Notes under the pieces: generated by a model
Seen by the model: only the letters and a program-made list of their open reading frames with translations
The model's database searches: none
What the model was told of the DNA's origin: nothing
Assembly: GCF_016428595.1 (NCBI RefSeq)
Contig: NZ_JAELVQ010000020.1
Coordinates: forward strand, 1 to 56,835
Direction of reading: 5' to 3'
Length of the DNA: 56,835 nucleotides
DNA from: Snuella sedimenti
Lineage (GTDB): Bacteria; Bacteroidota; Bacteroidia; Flavobacteriales; Flavobacteriaceae
Position numbers and translations under genes: made by a program
Shown here: positions 43,431 to 52,511 of the stretch, one piece after another
Position numbering within the stretch: the stretch's first letter is position 1
Layout: the number at the start of each line of letters is the position of its first letter

Positions 43431-43456
43431 AAACCCCGACGATTTTGTCGGGGTTA
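43431..43456 (-). terminator. rpsP terminator
   Basis: AACCCCGAC (43432-43440) pairs with GTCGGGGTT (43447-43455) over GATTTT. On the minus strand it is followed by TTTTTTTATTC. It separates rpsP from rimM, so rimM must have its own promoter or depend on readthrough. Confidence 0.85.
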
Positions 43457-43478
43457 AAAGTATAAAAAATATTATTTT

Positions 43479-43982
43479 TTATTCCTCTTCATTTTTTGCT
43501 TCGGTTACTTCTTCAGCAGGAGCTTCTTCCACAACAGGTGCGGCAGCAGCAATTCTAGCATCATTAATAGCCTTTTCAGCTTCTAAAGCTTTAGCTTTTT
43601 CGTCAGCCTTAGCCTTCGCTAGGTCTTCAGATTTAGCGCCAACTTTGCCTTCTTTTTCTTCTAACCAAGCATTGAATTTAGCTTCAGCTTGCTCTTCAGT
43701 TAAAGCACCTTTTTTAACACCACCAGTAAGGTGATTTTTCAATAAAGCGCCTTTGTAAGATAAAATTGCTTTAGCTGTATCCGTTGGTTGTGCACCATTC
43801 TGCAGCCATTTTACAGCACCATCAACACTTAAATCGATTGTTGCTGGATTAGTGTTTGGATTGTAGGTACCCAATTTTTCTAAGTACTTACCATCTCTTT
43901 TAGCGCGCGAATCTGCGGCTACGATCCAGTAAAAAGGCTTTCCTTTTTTACCGTGTCTTTGTAATCTAATTTTTACAGGCAT
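43479..43982 (-). CDS. rpsP: 30S ribosomal protein S16
   Basis: The 167-residue protein starts MPVKIRLQRHGKKGKPFYWIVAADSRAKRDGKYLEKLGTYNPN, the S16 core (residues 1-80). Residues about 115-167 are a Bacteroidetes-type extension rich in Ala, Lys and Glu. S16 stabilises the 5' domain of 16S rRNA. A full promoter lies on this strand at 44029-44057 and a strong terminator follows. Confidence 0.95.
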   Translation of the reverse strand: MPVKIRLQRHGKKGKPFYWIVAADSRAKRDGKYLEKLGTYNPNTNPATIDLSVDGAVKWLQNGAQPTDTAKAILSYKGALLKNHLTGGVKKGALTEEQAEAKFNAWLEEKEGKVGAKSEDLAKAKADEKAKALEAEKAINDARIAAAAPVVEEAPAEEVTEAKNEEE

Positions 43983-43996
43983 AATAATTAATTAAT

Positions 43997-44011
43997 GAGG
44001 TTCTCGACCTC
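43997..44011 (-). promoter_or_regulatory. Small hairpin in the rpsP leader
   Basis: GAGGT and ACCTC pair over TCTCG in the 5' leader, 15 bases before the start codon. The CCTCATTAAT sequence occurs on both sides of it, so alternative pairing with the 5' end of the message is possible. A role in S16 autoregulation is only a guess. Confidence 0.3.
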
Positions 44012-44028
44012 TGTTATTAATGAGGGTG

Positions 44029-44057
44029 CAAAGATACTATATTTTTTTAATTTTCAA
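44029..44057 (-). promoter_or_regulatory. rpsP promoter
   Basis: On the minus strand TTG (plus 44055-44057) is followed after 18 nt by TATCTTTG (plus 44029-44036), an exact Bacteroidetes promoter. The start would be near 44022, giving a leader of about 40 nt. Confidence 0.6.
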
Positions 44058-44076
44058 CACTTTAATTAGCTAGTGT

Positions 44077-44113
44077 TAATCGAAAAGAATTCCTCAACGC
44101 TCTACCTCGGGGT
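44077..44113 (+). repeat. Intergenic repeat, GAATTCCTC / CTCGGGG type, copy 2
   Basis: TTAATCGAAAAGAATTCCTC is identical to the start of the repeat at 390-425. The second half has a 3-nt insertion (AAC) and one substitution. It lies between rpsP and the lactonase gene. Confidence 0.6.
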
Positions 44114-44125
44114 TTAGCAAAAAGA

Positions 44126-45196
44126 TTAGAATAGCAAGCAAACTGGAGATGGCAGATCTACTGAGTGCAAAAAGGAAAGTTTGCCACTATCGCTATCTAC
44201 TTTAAAAACACTAATATTATTGCTTTTCTGGTTGGCAACCAATAAGAAGTTGCCAGAAGGATCCAACGAGAAGTTTCGTGGCCAGTTACCTTGAACATCC
44301 ATATTTTGAATTTTTTCAAGTTTGCCAGATTGCTTGTCTCTTTTAAAGACCACAATTGTATTTTCACCGCGATTAGAACCATATAAAAAATGTTCGTCTT
44401 TAGAAAGGTGAATGTCGGCACAATAGCTTTCACCTTTAAAATCGTCTTTAAGTGTAGAGACATGCTCTAAAAGCTCAAAAGCACCATTAGACTTTTTGGC
44501 TGAGGTTACGGTGTTAGCATATTCATTGATAATGTATATAAATTGACCGTCTTTTGTCATAGTAAAATGTCTTGGCCCGGCATTCTCGGTCATGTTAACA
44601 ATAGAAGGTGTTATTAAGTTATAGTCTTCTTGGTTTTCAGATAATTGGTAGTTGTAAAGGCCATTTCTTCCTAAGTCCGAAACATAAAGTTTGTCTTTGT
44701 AAAAATGAGCAGAGTGTGCATGCGATATGCTATCAGGTGCATTGTGATTAAAAACTTTATAAGCCTTATCCAGATGCCCATTGCTATGTATAGCGTATAA
44801 TGAAACGGTGCCTCCTGTATAGTTAGAAACCACGGCACGATTACCAGTAGTATTGATGGCAATATGGCAGGGGTGCGCTCCATTGCTGTCCACAGTATTT
44901 AAATGTGAAAGCATGCCGTTCGTGTCAATTTTGAAAGCGGAAACAGAACCATTTTCATTTTCATTAACTGCGTAAATATAATTTCGATCGGGAGAATACG
45001 ATAAAAACGATGGGTTTTCTGTTTTGGCGACCAGTTGCAATTCACTAAGTTCGCCCGTTTCTGTATTAAATTGAAACTTGTAAATACCTTCGCTTTCACC
45101 AGATGTATAAGTGCCGACATATAAAGATGAATGAGGGATTGAGCAATTTGTAAGACACAAAGTTGCTAGGCATATAAAAACTAATTTGATTTTCAT
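44126..45196 (-). CDS. Secreted lactonase-family seven-bladed propeller (6-phosphogluconolactonase-like)
   Basis: The 356-residue protein has a lipoprotein signal (FICLATLCLTNC) and the family start SSLYVGTYTSGESEGIYKFQFNTETGELSELQL. Repeated blades include NPSFLSYSPDRNYIYAVNE, GAHPCHIAINTTGNRAVVSNYTGG and GPRHFTMTKDGQFIYIINE, ending NWPRNFSLDPSGNFLLVANQKSNNISVF. Cytoplasmic relatives hydrolyse 6-phosphogluconolactone; an exported version probably acts on another lactone or sugar derivative. It faces away from the sulfatase gene across MITE copy 4. Confidence 0.85.
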   Translation of the reverse strand: MKIKLVFICLATLCLTNCSIPHSSLYVGTYTSGESEGIYKFQFNTETGELSELQLVAKTENPSFLSYSPDRNYIYAVNENENGSVSAFKIDTNGMLSHLNTVDSNGAHPCHIAINTTGNRAVVSNYTGGTVSLYAIHSNGHLDKAYKVFNHNAPDSISHAHSAHFYKDKLYVSDLGRNGLYNYQLSENQEDYNLITPSIVNMTENAGPRHFTMTKDGQFIYIINEYANTVTSAKKSNGAFELLEHVSTLKDDFKGESYCADIHLSKDEHFLYGSNRGENTIVVFKRDKQSGKLEKIQNMDVQGNWPRNFSLDPSGNFLLVANQKSNNISVFKVDSDSGKLSFLHSVDLPSPVCLLF

Positions 45197-45338
45197 AGTG
45201 TTCAGATTGATTGGTCATAAAAGTATAAATAATTTTGGAGCGATAATAATCTTTATAAAACTAAGGGTTATGGATTTTGTTAGAATTGCCGATAGAAGGA
45301 TGAAGTTGTTAGTATTTCAAAAACTATCTCGGTTCTAA

Positions 45339-45499
45339 GAGACTGTTTAAAATTCGTTTTTGAAATTTGTTATAGGTCATTTTTTTGCCAATTAAGGCTT
45401 TAAAACCGGAGTTTAGCAGCGCTAAATGAGGATTTTCACAACGAAAAGTGGTGAAAAAAGGGGCATAACAAAACCAAAAGGTGGAATTTAAACAGTCTC
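45339..45499 (+). mobile_element. MITE copy 4 (161 bp, TAA target duplication)
   Basis: One substitution relative to copy 1 (CACAACG for CATAACG). TAA triplets at 45336-45338 and 45500-45502. It lies in the 540-base gap between the divergent lactonase and sulfatase genes; the rest of the gap is AT-rich without a clear gene. Confidence 0.9.
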
Positions 45500-45736
45500 T
45501 AAATAAAAAACTATATTTATTGATTAAACACTATTGTGTTAGTAGGGGTTCAAAATTGTCACATCGAGCATTGGTTGAAAGGAAACTATATTTTCCTTTA
45601 AAATACCTTGCTAAATAAGTCGAGATATTTTGTCAAACTTTTGATTTTATTCAAGGGAGATATAATTCTTGAACAACGGTTTTTATACTAACATAATAGT
45701 GATTATACGATTTTTTAAACTAAAAAGCCATACCAT

Positions 45737-47197
45737 ATGAAGTTTCTATTCCAAGTTTTACTGATTTTAAATACAACTATTGTTGTTTCATGTGCATCGA
45801 AGACAAAGCAAAAGCAGGAAGTCGATAAGCCAACAAATTTTGTGATTGTTTTTGTTGATGATATGGGATACGGCGACATAGGCTGTTATGGGGCTACGGG
45901 TTTTACAACTCCCAATTTGGATAGAATGGCTGCTGAAGGAATGCGTTTTACTAATTTTTATGCCGCGCAACCAGTTTGTAGTGCGTCAAGGGCAGGTATT
46001 TTAACAGGGTGCTACCCTAACCGAATAGGTATTTCGGGAGCCTTGTTCCCTCATAGTGATACTGGATTAAATCCTAATGAGATAACCATAGCAGAGATGT
46101 TAAAAGAAAAGGGGTATGCTACTGGTATTTTTGGAAAATGGCACTTGGGACACCATAAAAAATTCTTGCCTTTACAACATGGTTTTGACGAATATGTAGG
46201 CTTACCTTATTCAAACGATATGTGGCCAATTGGTGTTGATGGGAAACGGCATCCTGTTGGAAAGGGTGCTGGAAAACATCCAGATTTGCCTTTAATTGAG
46301 GGCAATGAAGTTGCTGAGTATATAACAACCCTAGAAGGACAGGATAAATTAACTACACTTTACACTGAAAAGGCGGTCGATTTTATTAATCGCAATGCCG
46401 ATAAACCTTTCTTTGTGTATTTGCCACATAGTATGGGACATGTTCCATTAGGAGTATCAGACAAATTTAGAGGAAAAAGTGAGCAAGGGCTTTATGGAGA
46501 TGTAATGATGGAGATCGATTGGAGTGTTGGGGAAATTGAAAGGGCTTTACAGACAAATGGTATTTCGGAGAATACAGTGTTTATTTTTACTACCGATAAT
46601 GGGCCTTGGTTAAACTATGGTAATCATGCAGGGTCAGCCGGTGGTTTGCGAGAAGGTAAAACGACCAGTTGGGAAGGAGGCCAACGTGTGCCGTTTATTG
46701 TTAAATGGCCTAAATCTACACCGGCAGGCTCTATTTGTAGCCAGTTGGCTTGTGCCATAGACATTCTCCCAAGTTTTGCTAAAATAGCAAGTGCCGAAGA
46801 GCCTAAACTGAAAATTGATGGTGTGGATATTACCGACTTATGGAAAGGTGATACCGATTTAAAACCGCGTAAGGAGGTGCTTTTTTATTATGGTAAGAAT
46901 AATTTGAATGCAGTACGTAAAGGCAATTGGAAACTGGTCTTGCCACATACCTGGGCATCGTATAATACGAAACCGGGAACGGATGGACGTGGCGGCCCAA
47001 GGGAGCAAATGAAAGTTGAAACATCACAACTATATAATATGATGCGTGATCCGGGAGAACAGTACAATGTTATTGAATATTACCCCGAAAAAGTAGAAGA
47101 GCTCATGGAAGTTGTTCAGGCTGCCCGTAAGGAATTGGGAGATCTTAACGTGGGGATAGAGTCAGGAGTAGGAACAAGGGAGATTGGCAAGAAATAA
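45737..47197 (+). CDS. Lipoprotein arylsulfatase (family S1, formylglycine-dependent)
   Basis: The 486-residue protein has a lipoprotein signal with Cys19 (IVVSC). FVDDMGYGDIGCYG supplies metal Asp41-Asp42; the formylglycine motif is CSASRAGILTG with Cys81, so the usual CxPxR Pro is Ala. GKWHLGH and FTTDNGPWLNYGNHAGSAGGLREGKTTSWEGGQRVPFI complete the active site. It desulfates an organic, probably polysaccharide, sulfate ester outside the cytoplasm and needs a maturase encoded elsewhere. With the GH18 and DUF1501 genes it suggests use of marine glycans. Confidence 0.93.
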   Translation: MKFLFQVLLILNTTIVVSCASKTKQKQEVDKPTNFVIVFVDDMGYGDIGCYGATGFTTPNLDRMAAEGMRFTNFYAAQPVCSASRAGILTGCYPNRIGISGALFPHSDTGLNPNEITIAEMLKEKGYATGIFGKWHLGHHKKFLPLQHGFDEYVGLPYSNDMWPIGVDGKRHPVGKGAGKHPDLPLIEGNEVAEYITTLEGQDKLTTLYTEKAVDFINRNADKPFFVYLPHSMGHVPLGVSDKFRGKSEQGLYGDVMMEIDWSVGEIERALQTNGISENTVFIFTTDNGPWLNYGNHAGSAGGLREGKTTSWEGGQRVPFIVKWPKSTPAGSICSQLACAIDILPSFAKIASAEEPKLKIDGVDITDLWKGDTDLKPRKEVLFYYGKNNLNAVRKGNWKLVLPHTWASYNTKPGTDGRGGPREQMKVETSQLYNMMRDPGEQYNVIEYYPEKVEELMEVVQAARKELGDLNVGIESGVGTREIGKK

Positions 47198-47370
47198 TTG
47201 TTGGCTGCGTAACCTTTGTGTCTAATTACTAGTGGTAGGCAGGTGTGTGTATAATAAGCTTATTTTTGTTAAACAAAGTATTCTCACACGTTTAAATTTT
47301 AGTAATTAATTGATTTTATTGTAATTATAAAATTAAGGACGTGTGCAACCACTCCTTACACTCGTTCTCT

Positions 47371-47425
47371 CATTAAAAATTTTAAACATTTCCTTTTGTG
47401 AAGTAATTTTTAAAATTTCTTAATG
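47371..47425. repeat. Imperfect AT-rich inverted repeat upstream of dnaE
   Basis: CATTAAAAATTTTAAAC at 47371 is nearly complementary to the segment ending CTTAATG at 47425, with a loop of about 12 nt. It may form a stem-loop or be a remnant of a small repeat element. The rest of 47198-47548 shows no gene. Confidence 0.35.
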
Positions 47426-47463
47426 CTCGTTTCTTATGTTTAAAACTCTTTATAACTTCATTG

Positions 47464-47492
47464 TTGAAAAGCGCAAAATCTATGTATTTTTA
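47464..47492 (+). promoter_or_regulatory. Possible dnaE promoter
   Basis: TTG at 47464-47466 and TATTTTTA at 47485-47492 lie 18 nt apart; the -7 box differs from consensus only in its last base. The leader would be about 50 nt. Confidence 0.35.
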
Positions 47493-47548
47493 TACACTTC
47501 GTTTTTAGGGTATAACAAATAAATAAATCAACAGATAGACAGTTACTT

Positions 47549-50500
47549 ATGTACTTAATTTTCGATACAGAAACTACCGGATTACCCAAACGCTGGGATG
47601 CACCAATTACCGATGTCGATAATTGGCCACGTTGTATTCAGATAGCTTGGCAATTGCACGATGCTATGGGAAACTGTATCGAACATCAAGACTTTTTGGT
47701 GCAACCCGATGGGTTTAATATTCCCTATGATGCAGAGAAAGTACATGGTATTTCAACTGAATTGGCGCAAGAGCAAGGCGTACCATTGGTTGAAGTTCTG
47801 GAAAAGTTTAATAGTGCTTTAAATAAAACGAAGTTTGTAGTTGGGCAAAACGTAAAGTTCGACTTAAATATCATGGGTGCCGAATTTGTACGTGAAGATA
47901 TTGCCAATGCCTTACAAGAACTACCGGTTTTAGATACCTGTACCGAACACACAGCAAGTTTGTGTGAAATTCCTGGTGGTCGGGGGGGGAAGTTTAAACT
48001 TCCAACACTTACCGAACTCCACGAATTTTTATTTAATACCCCTTTTGCCGAAGCTCATAATGCAACAGCCGATGTGGAAGCTACTACACGTTGTTTCTTT
48101 GAATTGGTGCGCTTGGGAGAATATACCAAGGAGCAATTGGATGTTGCCCCTGAGTATTTTCAAAACTTTAAAGAAGCCAATCCGCAAACCATTCAGCTCA
48201 TAGGTTTAAAGCACATTAATTTACAAAAAGAAAGTGCTAAGATTCGTGAGCGTATTCAAAAGGAGGAAACCAGTACTATTTCTTCAGAAGAAATAAAACA
48301 AAATGTGGCGGATTTAGCAGATGTCGATTTTGTGCATTTGCATAATCATTCACAGTTTTCTGTATTACAATCTACTATTAGTATTCCCGATTTGGTCAAT
48401 GCGGCTGCAACGCATGGTATGCCTGCCGTAGCTTTAACCGATCATGCCAATATGATGGGGGCCTTTCATTTTGTAAAAGCAGTTAATAATCATAATAAAT
48501 CAGTTCAGGCAAAAAACGAAGCAGCAATTCAAAAGGGTGAAGAGCCTAAGGCTAAAGAAATAAAGCCTATTATAGGTTGTGAGTTCTTTGTGTGTGAGGA
48601 TCATACCGATAAGTCGAGAAAGGATAATGGTTATCAAATTGTTTTAATCGCTAAAAATAAAAACGGTTATCATAATCTGGCAAAATTATCATCGCATGCC
48701 TTTGTTGACGGTTTTTATTATTTACCACGAATCGATAAAAAACTTATCGAACAATATAAAGAAGATTTAATTGTGCTAACTGGAAACCTTTATGGAGAGG
48801 TGCCTAGTAAAGTGCTGAATATAGGTGAGAACCAAGCAGAGGAAGCTTTGCTTTGGTGGAAAGAACAATTTGGTGACGATTTGTATATTGAATTGATGCG
48901 CCATAACCAAGAGGATGAAAATCGTGTTAACCCGGTACTTGTTGAGTTTTCCAAAAAGCACAATATAAAGTTGGTGGCGACCAACAATACTTACTATTGT
49001 GATAAAGAAGATGCAAATGCGCATGATGTCTTGTTGTGTGTAAAGGATGGTGAAAAGCAAGCGACACCCATTGGTCGTGGTCGTGGATACCGTTATGGAT
49101 TGCCCAACCAACAGTACTATTTTAAGTCTTCAGATGAGATGAAAGCCTTATTTAAGGACATCCCTGAAGCTATAATCAATACACAGGAGATTGTAGATAA
49201 AGTTGAAGCTTATCAGTTAGCACGTGATGTGTTGTTGCCAGCTTTCGATATCCCAGAACAATTTAGGCATGAGGAGGATCTGGTAGATGGAGGTAAAAGA
49301 GGTGAAAATGCTTATTTACGACATTTAACATACGAAGGCGCGAAAAAACGATACGGAGAACCTTTAAGTGATGAGGTTAAGGAACGTCTTGACTTTGAAT
49401 TGGGTGTTATAGAAAACACAGGGTATCCAGGGTACTTCTTGATTGTAGAAGATTTTATAAGGGAAGCCCGGAATATGGATGTATCGGTAGGGCCCGGTCG
49501 TGGATCGGCAGCTGGGTCGGTAGTAGCCTATTGTTTGTGGATTACCAACATAGACCCGATGAAGTACGACCTGCTTTTTGAGCGTTTTTTAAATCCGGAT
49601 CGTATTAGTATGCCCGATATCGATATTGATTTTGATGATGAAGGACGAAGCCGCGTTATGGATTATGTAATCGAAAAGTACGGAGCCAATCAGGTGGCGC
49701 AAATTATTACATATGGTACCATGGCAGCGAAGTCGTCCATTCGGGATACAGCACGTGTTTTAGACTTGCCTTTATTTGATGCCGATAGGATTGCCAAGCT
49801 AATTCCAGCCATGTCTAAGTTGCATAAAATCTTTGGCTTAGATGAAAAGGAACTTGCTAAAAAATTCAAGGCAGAAGAGCTGGAAAAAGTAAACGAGCTA
49901 CTTAACATATCGGATGGTTCTGGGTTGGAAGCCGAAACTCTTAACATGGCAAGAACCTTAGAGGGTTCTGTTAGAAATACCGGTATTCATGCTTGTGGTG
50001 TGATTATTACGCCCGATGATATTACAAAGTTTGTTCCGGTATCGGTTGCCAAAGATTCCGATTTGTACGTTACCCAGTTCGATAACTCGGTAGTTGAAGA
50101 GGCTGGTTTGTTGAAAATGGATTTCTTGGGTTTAAAGACATTAACCCTAATAAAGGATACCGTTAAAATTGTAAAAGCGAAGCATGGTGTTGTACTGGAT
50201 CCTGAAAACTTTCCGTTAGACGACGAAGAAACCTATGCCTTGTTCCAACGTGGAGAAACAGTTGGCGTGTTTCAGTACGAATCGCCTGGGATGCAAAAGC
50301 ACCTTCGCGATTTAAAACCTACGGTTTTCGAAGATTTAATTGCCATGAATGCCTTGTACCGTCCTGGGCCTATGGAATACATCCCGAGTTTCGTTAGGAG
50401 AAAGCACGGCGATCAGGAAATTGAATACGATTTACCTGCCATGGAAGAGTACCTTAAGGAGACTTATGGAATTACCGTTTATCAAGAGCAGGTGATGTTG

Positions 50501-51937
50501 TTGTCACAAAAACTTGCAGGGTTTACTAAGGGTGAAGCCGATGTATTGCGTAAAGCAATGGGTAAAAAGCAAATAGCCGTACTCGATAAAATGAAGCCTA
50601 AGTTTATTGAGCAGGCCAGTGCCAATGGTCATGATGCTAAGATTTTAGAAAAAGTGTGGAAAGATTGGGAAGCCTTCGCAAGTTATGCCTTCAATAAATC
50701 GCACTCTACATGTTATGCATGGATCGCTTATCAAACAGCTTATTTAAAAGCGCATTATCCGGCGGAGTACATGGCAGCAGTATTGTCTAACAATATGAAC
50801 GATATTAAGCAAGTTACCTTTTTTATGGAAGAATGTAAACGAATGAAATTAAACGTGCTTGGGCCAGATGTTAATGAATCGTATTACAAGTTTTCTGTAA
50901 ATCAGGATAATGCAGTTCGGTTTGGTATGGGAGCTATTAAAGGCGTGGGGCATGGTGCCGTTATGACTATTGTGGATAACAGGAAAGAAGGTGGGCCGTA
51001 TAAGTCTATTTTTGATCTGGCAAAGCGAATCGATTTACGGGCAGCTAATAAAAAAGCTTTCGAAAATTTGGCGTTGGCAGGAGGGTTTGACTGTTTTGGT
51101 GATACACATCGTGCTCAGTATTTCCATGATGAAGGTGATGGCATTACCTTCTTGGAAAAAGCCATAAAGTATGCTCATAAACATAAAGAGAATGAAAATT
51201 CAGCTCAAGTGAGTTTGTTTGGTGAAGCGAGTGATGTGCAAATAGAAGAGCCCACTGTGCCACCTTGTGAAGAGTGGGGTACCATGGAAAAGTTAGCTCA
51301 AGAGCGAGAGGTCGTGGGGATTTATATTTCAGGGCATCCATTAGATGACTTTAAGATTGAAATGACGACCTTTTGTAACGCGACTTTGGCATTTTTCAAA
51401 CATATGGAAGCTTATGTCAATAGAGAACTAGTCTTTGGCGGGGTGGTTACCGATGTACAGCACCGTGTGAGTAAACAGGGGAAAGGCTGGGCTTTGTTCA
51501 CCGTAGAGGATTATACCGATAGTTATGAATTTAGAATTTTTGGTGAAGAGTATTTAAAATTCCGACATTTTTTAATGAAAAACAATTTTGTGTTTATTAA
51601 GGTGTTAATTAGAGAAGGTTGGGTTAACAAGGATACTGGTAAAAAAAGTGATCCTAGATTACAATTTAATAGTTTTCAGTTGTTGCACGATGTTATGGAA
51701 GCCTATGCAAGAAAGTTGTCCGTTCAGCTTAATATTGAGGATTTAAAAGAGGAAAAGATTATGCAATTAAAAGACCTGATAGGTTTGCATCAAGGGGACC
51801 GTCATCTTAGTTTTGTAATATACGATACCAAAGAACAGATAAAACTAAACATGTCTAGTAGAAGGCAAAAAGTAAAAATATCACAAGAATTACTTTATGC
51901 TTTGCAAGAACAGGATGTTAATTACAAACTTAACTGA
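47549..51937 (+). CDS. dnaE: DNA polymerase III alpha subunit with fused N-terminal proofreading exonuclease
   Basis: The 1462-residue replicase begins with a DnaQ-like 3'-5' exonuclease (1-180): FDTETTG with Asp6 and Glu8, FVVGQNVKFDLNIMG, and HNATADVEAT as ExoIII. A PHP domain follows (VHLHNHSQFSVLQSTISI from about 265; LTDHANMMGAFHF). The C-family polymerase core has GPGRGSAAGSVVAYCL and the catalytic PDIDIDFDDEGR. Finger and helix-hairpin-helix regions and a C-terminal OB fold (LVFGGVVTDVQHRVSKQGKGWALFTVED) complete it. The exonuclease fusion removes the need for a separate epsilon subunit for this chain and appears usual in Flavobacteriaceae. Confidence 0.95.
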   Translation: MYLIFDTETTGLPKRWDAPITDVDNWPRCIQIAWQLHDAMGNCIEHQDFLVQPDGFNIPYDAEKVHGISTELAQEQGVPLVEVLEKFNSALNKTKFVVGQNVKFDLNIMGAEFVREDIANALQELPVLDTCTEHTASLCEIPGGRGGKFKLPTLTELHEFLFNTPFAEAHNATADVEATTRCFFELVRLGEYTKEQLDVAPEYFQNFKEANPQTIQLIGLKHINLQKESAKIRERIQKEETSTISSEEIKQNVADLADVDFVHLHNHSQFSVLQSTISIPDLVNAAATHGMPAVALTDHANMMGAFHFVKAVNNHNKSVQAKNEAAIQKGEEPKAKEIKPIIGCEFFVCEDHTDKSRKDNGYQIVLIAKNKNGYHNLAKLSSHAFVDGFYYLPRIDKKLIEQYKEDLIVLTGNLYGEVPSKVLNIGENQAEEALLWWKEQFGDDLYIELMRHNQEDENRVNPVLVEFSKKHNIKLVATNNTYYCDKEDANAHDVLLCVKDGEKQATPIGRGRGYRYGLPNQQYYFKSSDEMKALFKDIPEAIINTQEIVDKVEAYQLARDVLLPAFDIPEQFRHEEDLVDGGKRGENAYLRHLTYEGAKKRYGEPLSDEVKERLDFELGVIENTGYPGYFLIVEDFIREARNMDVSVGPGRGSAAGSVVAYCLWITNIDPMKYDLLFERFLNPDRISMPDIDIDFDDEGRSRVMDYVIEKYGANQVAQIITYGTMAAKSSIRDTARVLDLPLFDADRIAKLIPAMSKLHKIFGLDEKELAKKFKAEELEKVNELLNISDGSGLEAETLNMARTLEGSVRNTGIHACGVIITPDDITKFVPVSVAKDSDLYVTQFDNSVVEEAGLLKMDFLGLKTLTLIKDTVKIVKAKHGVVLDPENFPLDDEETYALFQRGETVGVFQYESPGMQKHLRDLKPTVFEDLIAMNALYRPGPMEYIPSFVRRKHGDQEIEYDLPAMEEYLKETYGITVYQEQVMLLSQKLAGFTKGEADVLRKAMGKKQIAVLDKMKPKFIEQASANGHDAKILEKVWKDWEAFASYAFNKSHSTCYAWIAYQTAYLKAHYPAEYMAAVLSNNMNDIKQVTFFMEECKRMKLNVLGPDVNESYYKFSVNQDNAVRFGMGAIKGVGHGAVMTIVDNRKEGGPYKSIFDLAKRIDLRAANKKAFENLALAGGFDCFGDTHRAQYFHDEGDGITFLEKAIKYAHKHKENENSAQVSLFGEASDVQIEEPTVPPCEEWGTMEKLAQEREVVGIYISGHPLDDFKIEMTTFCNATLAFFKHMEAYVNRELVFGGVVTDVQHRVSKQGKGWALFTVEDYTDSYEFRIFGEEYLKFRHFLMKNNFVFIKVLIREGWVNKDTGKKSDPRLQFNSFQLLHDVMEAYARKLSVQLNIEDLKEEKIMQLKDLIGLHQGDRHLSFVIYDTKEQIKLNMSSRRQKVKISQELLYALQEQDVNYKLN

Positions 51938-52014
51938 TATTTAAAGCTTTGAAAGCAGGTGGAAAACATAAATAATTGTTAACAATAAGGCTATAAACAA
52001 AACAAATTGTAAGC

Positions 52015-52048
52015 TTGTAAGGTCAAGAGTTTTTTTTGACTAATTTTG
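52015..52048 (+). promoter_or_regulatory. trxA promoter
   Basis: TTG at 52015-52017 (also 52007) and TAATTTTG at 52041-52048, 23 nt apart, match the Bacteroidetes consensus. Leader of about 35 nt. Confidence 0.5.
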
Positions 52049-52088
52049 TAGCATTAAAAAGAAGTACAACATATTAAAATAAAATATT

Positions 52089-52406
52089 ATGGCATTAGAG
52101 ATAACAGATGCAACGTTCGAAGAAACCGTATTAAAAAGTGACAAACCCGTATTAGTTGATTTTTGGGCAGCTTGGTGTGGGCCTTGTAGAATGGTTGGGC
52201 CAATCATCGAACAGATTAGTGAGGAATACGGTGATAAAGCGGTTGTTGGTAAGGTAGACGTAGATGCAAATCAGGAGTTTGCAGCTAAATATGGTGTACG
52301 TAACATACCTACAGTTTTAGTTTTCCAAAATGGAGAAGTTGTAGGGCGTCAAGTAGGGGTAGCTCCTAAGAATGCTTATACCGATGCTATAGATTCGCTT
52401 TTATAG
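52089..52406 (+). CDS. trxA: Thioredoxin
   Basis: The 105-residue protein is a canonical thioredoxin with the active site WCGPC at 29-33 preceded by VDFWAA, the cis-Pro segment RNIPTVLVF and a final GVAPKNAYTDAIDSLL. It reduces protein disulfides in the cytoplasm. No signal peptide. A perfect terminator follows at 52430. Confidence 0.95.
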   Translation: MALEITDATFEETVLKSDKPVLVDFWAAWCGPCRMVGPIIEQISEEYGDKAVVGKVDVDANQEFAAKYGVRNIPTVLVFQNGEVVGRQVGVAPKNAYTDAIDSLL

Positions 52407-52429
52407 AAGAGATGTAAATAAGAAAATTG

Positions 52430-52462
52430 AAAGGTTTGCTGTAAATGGCAAACCTTTTTTTA
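52430..52462 (+). terminator. trxA terminator
   Basis: AAAGGTTTGC (52430-52439) pairs with GCAAACCTTT (52448-52457) over TGTAAATG and is followed by a T-run. Confidence 0.9.
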
Positions 52463-52511
52463 TTTTAGATGTCGTGAACAACATGAATTTTCTTTAGTAA
52501 ATTGACTTACT

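Noticed and set aside
45737-47197. Possible inactive sulfatase because CxPxR is CSASR
   Set aside because: The formylglycine Cys and the Arg are both present, and CxAxR variants are known among S1 sulfatases, so activity is likely.
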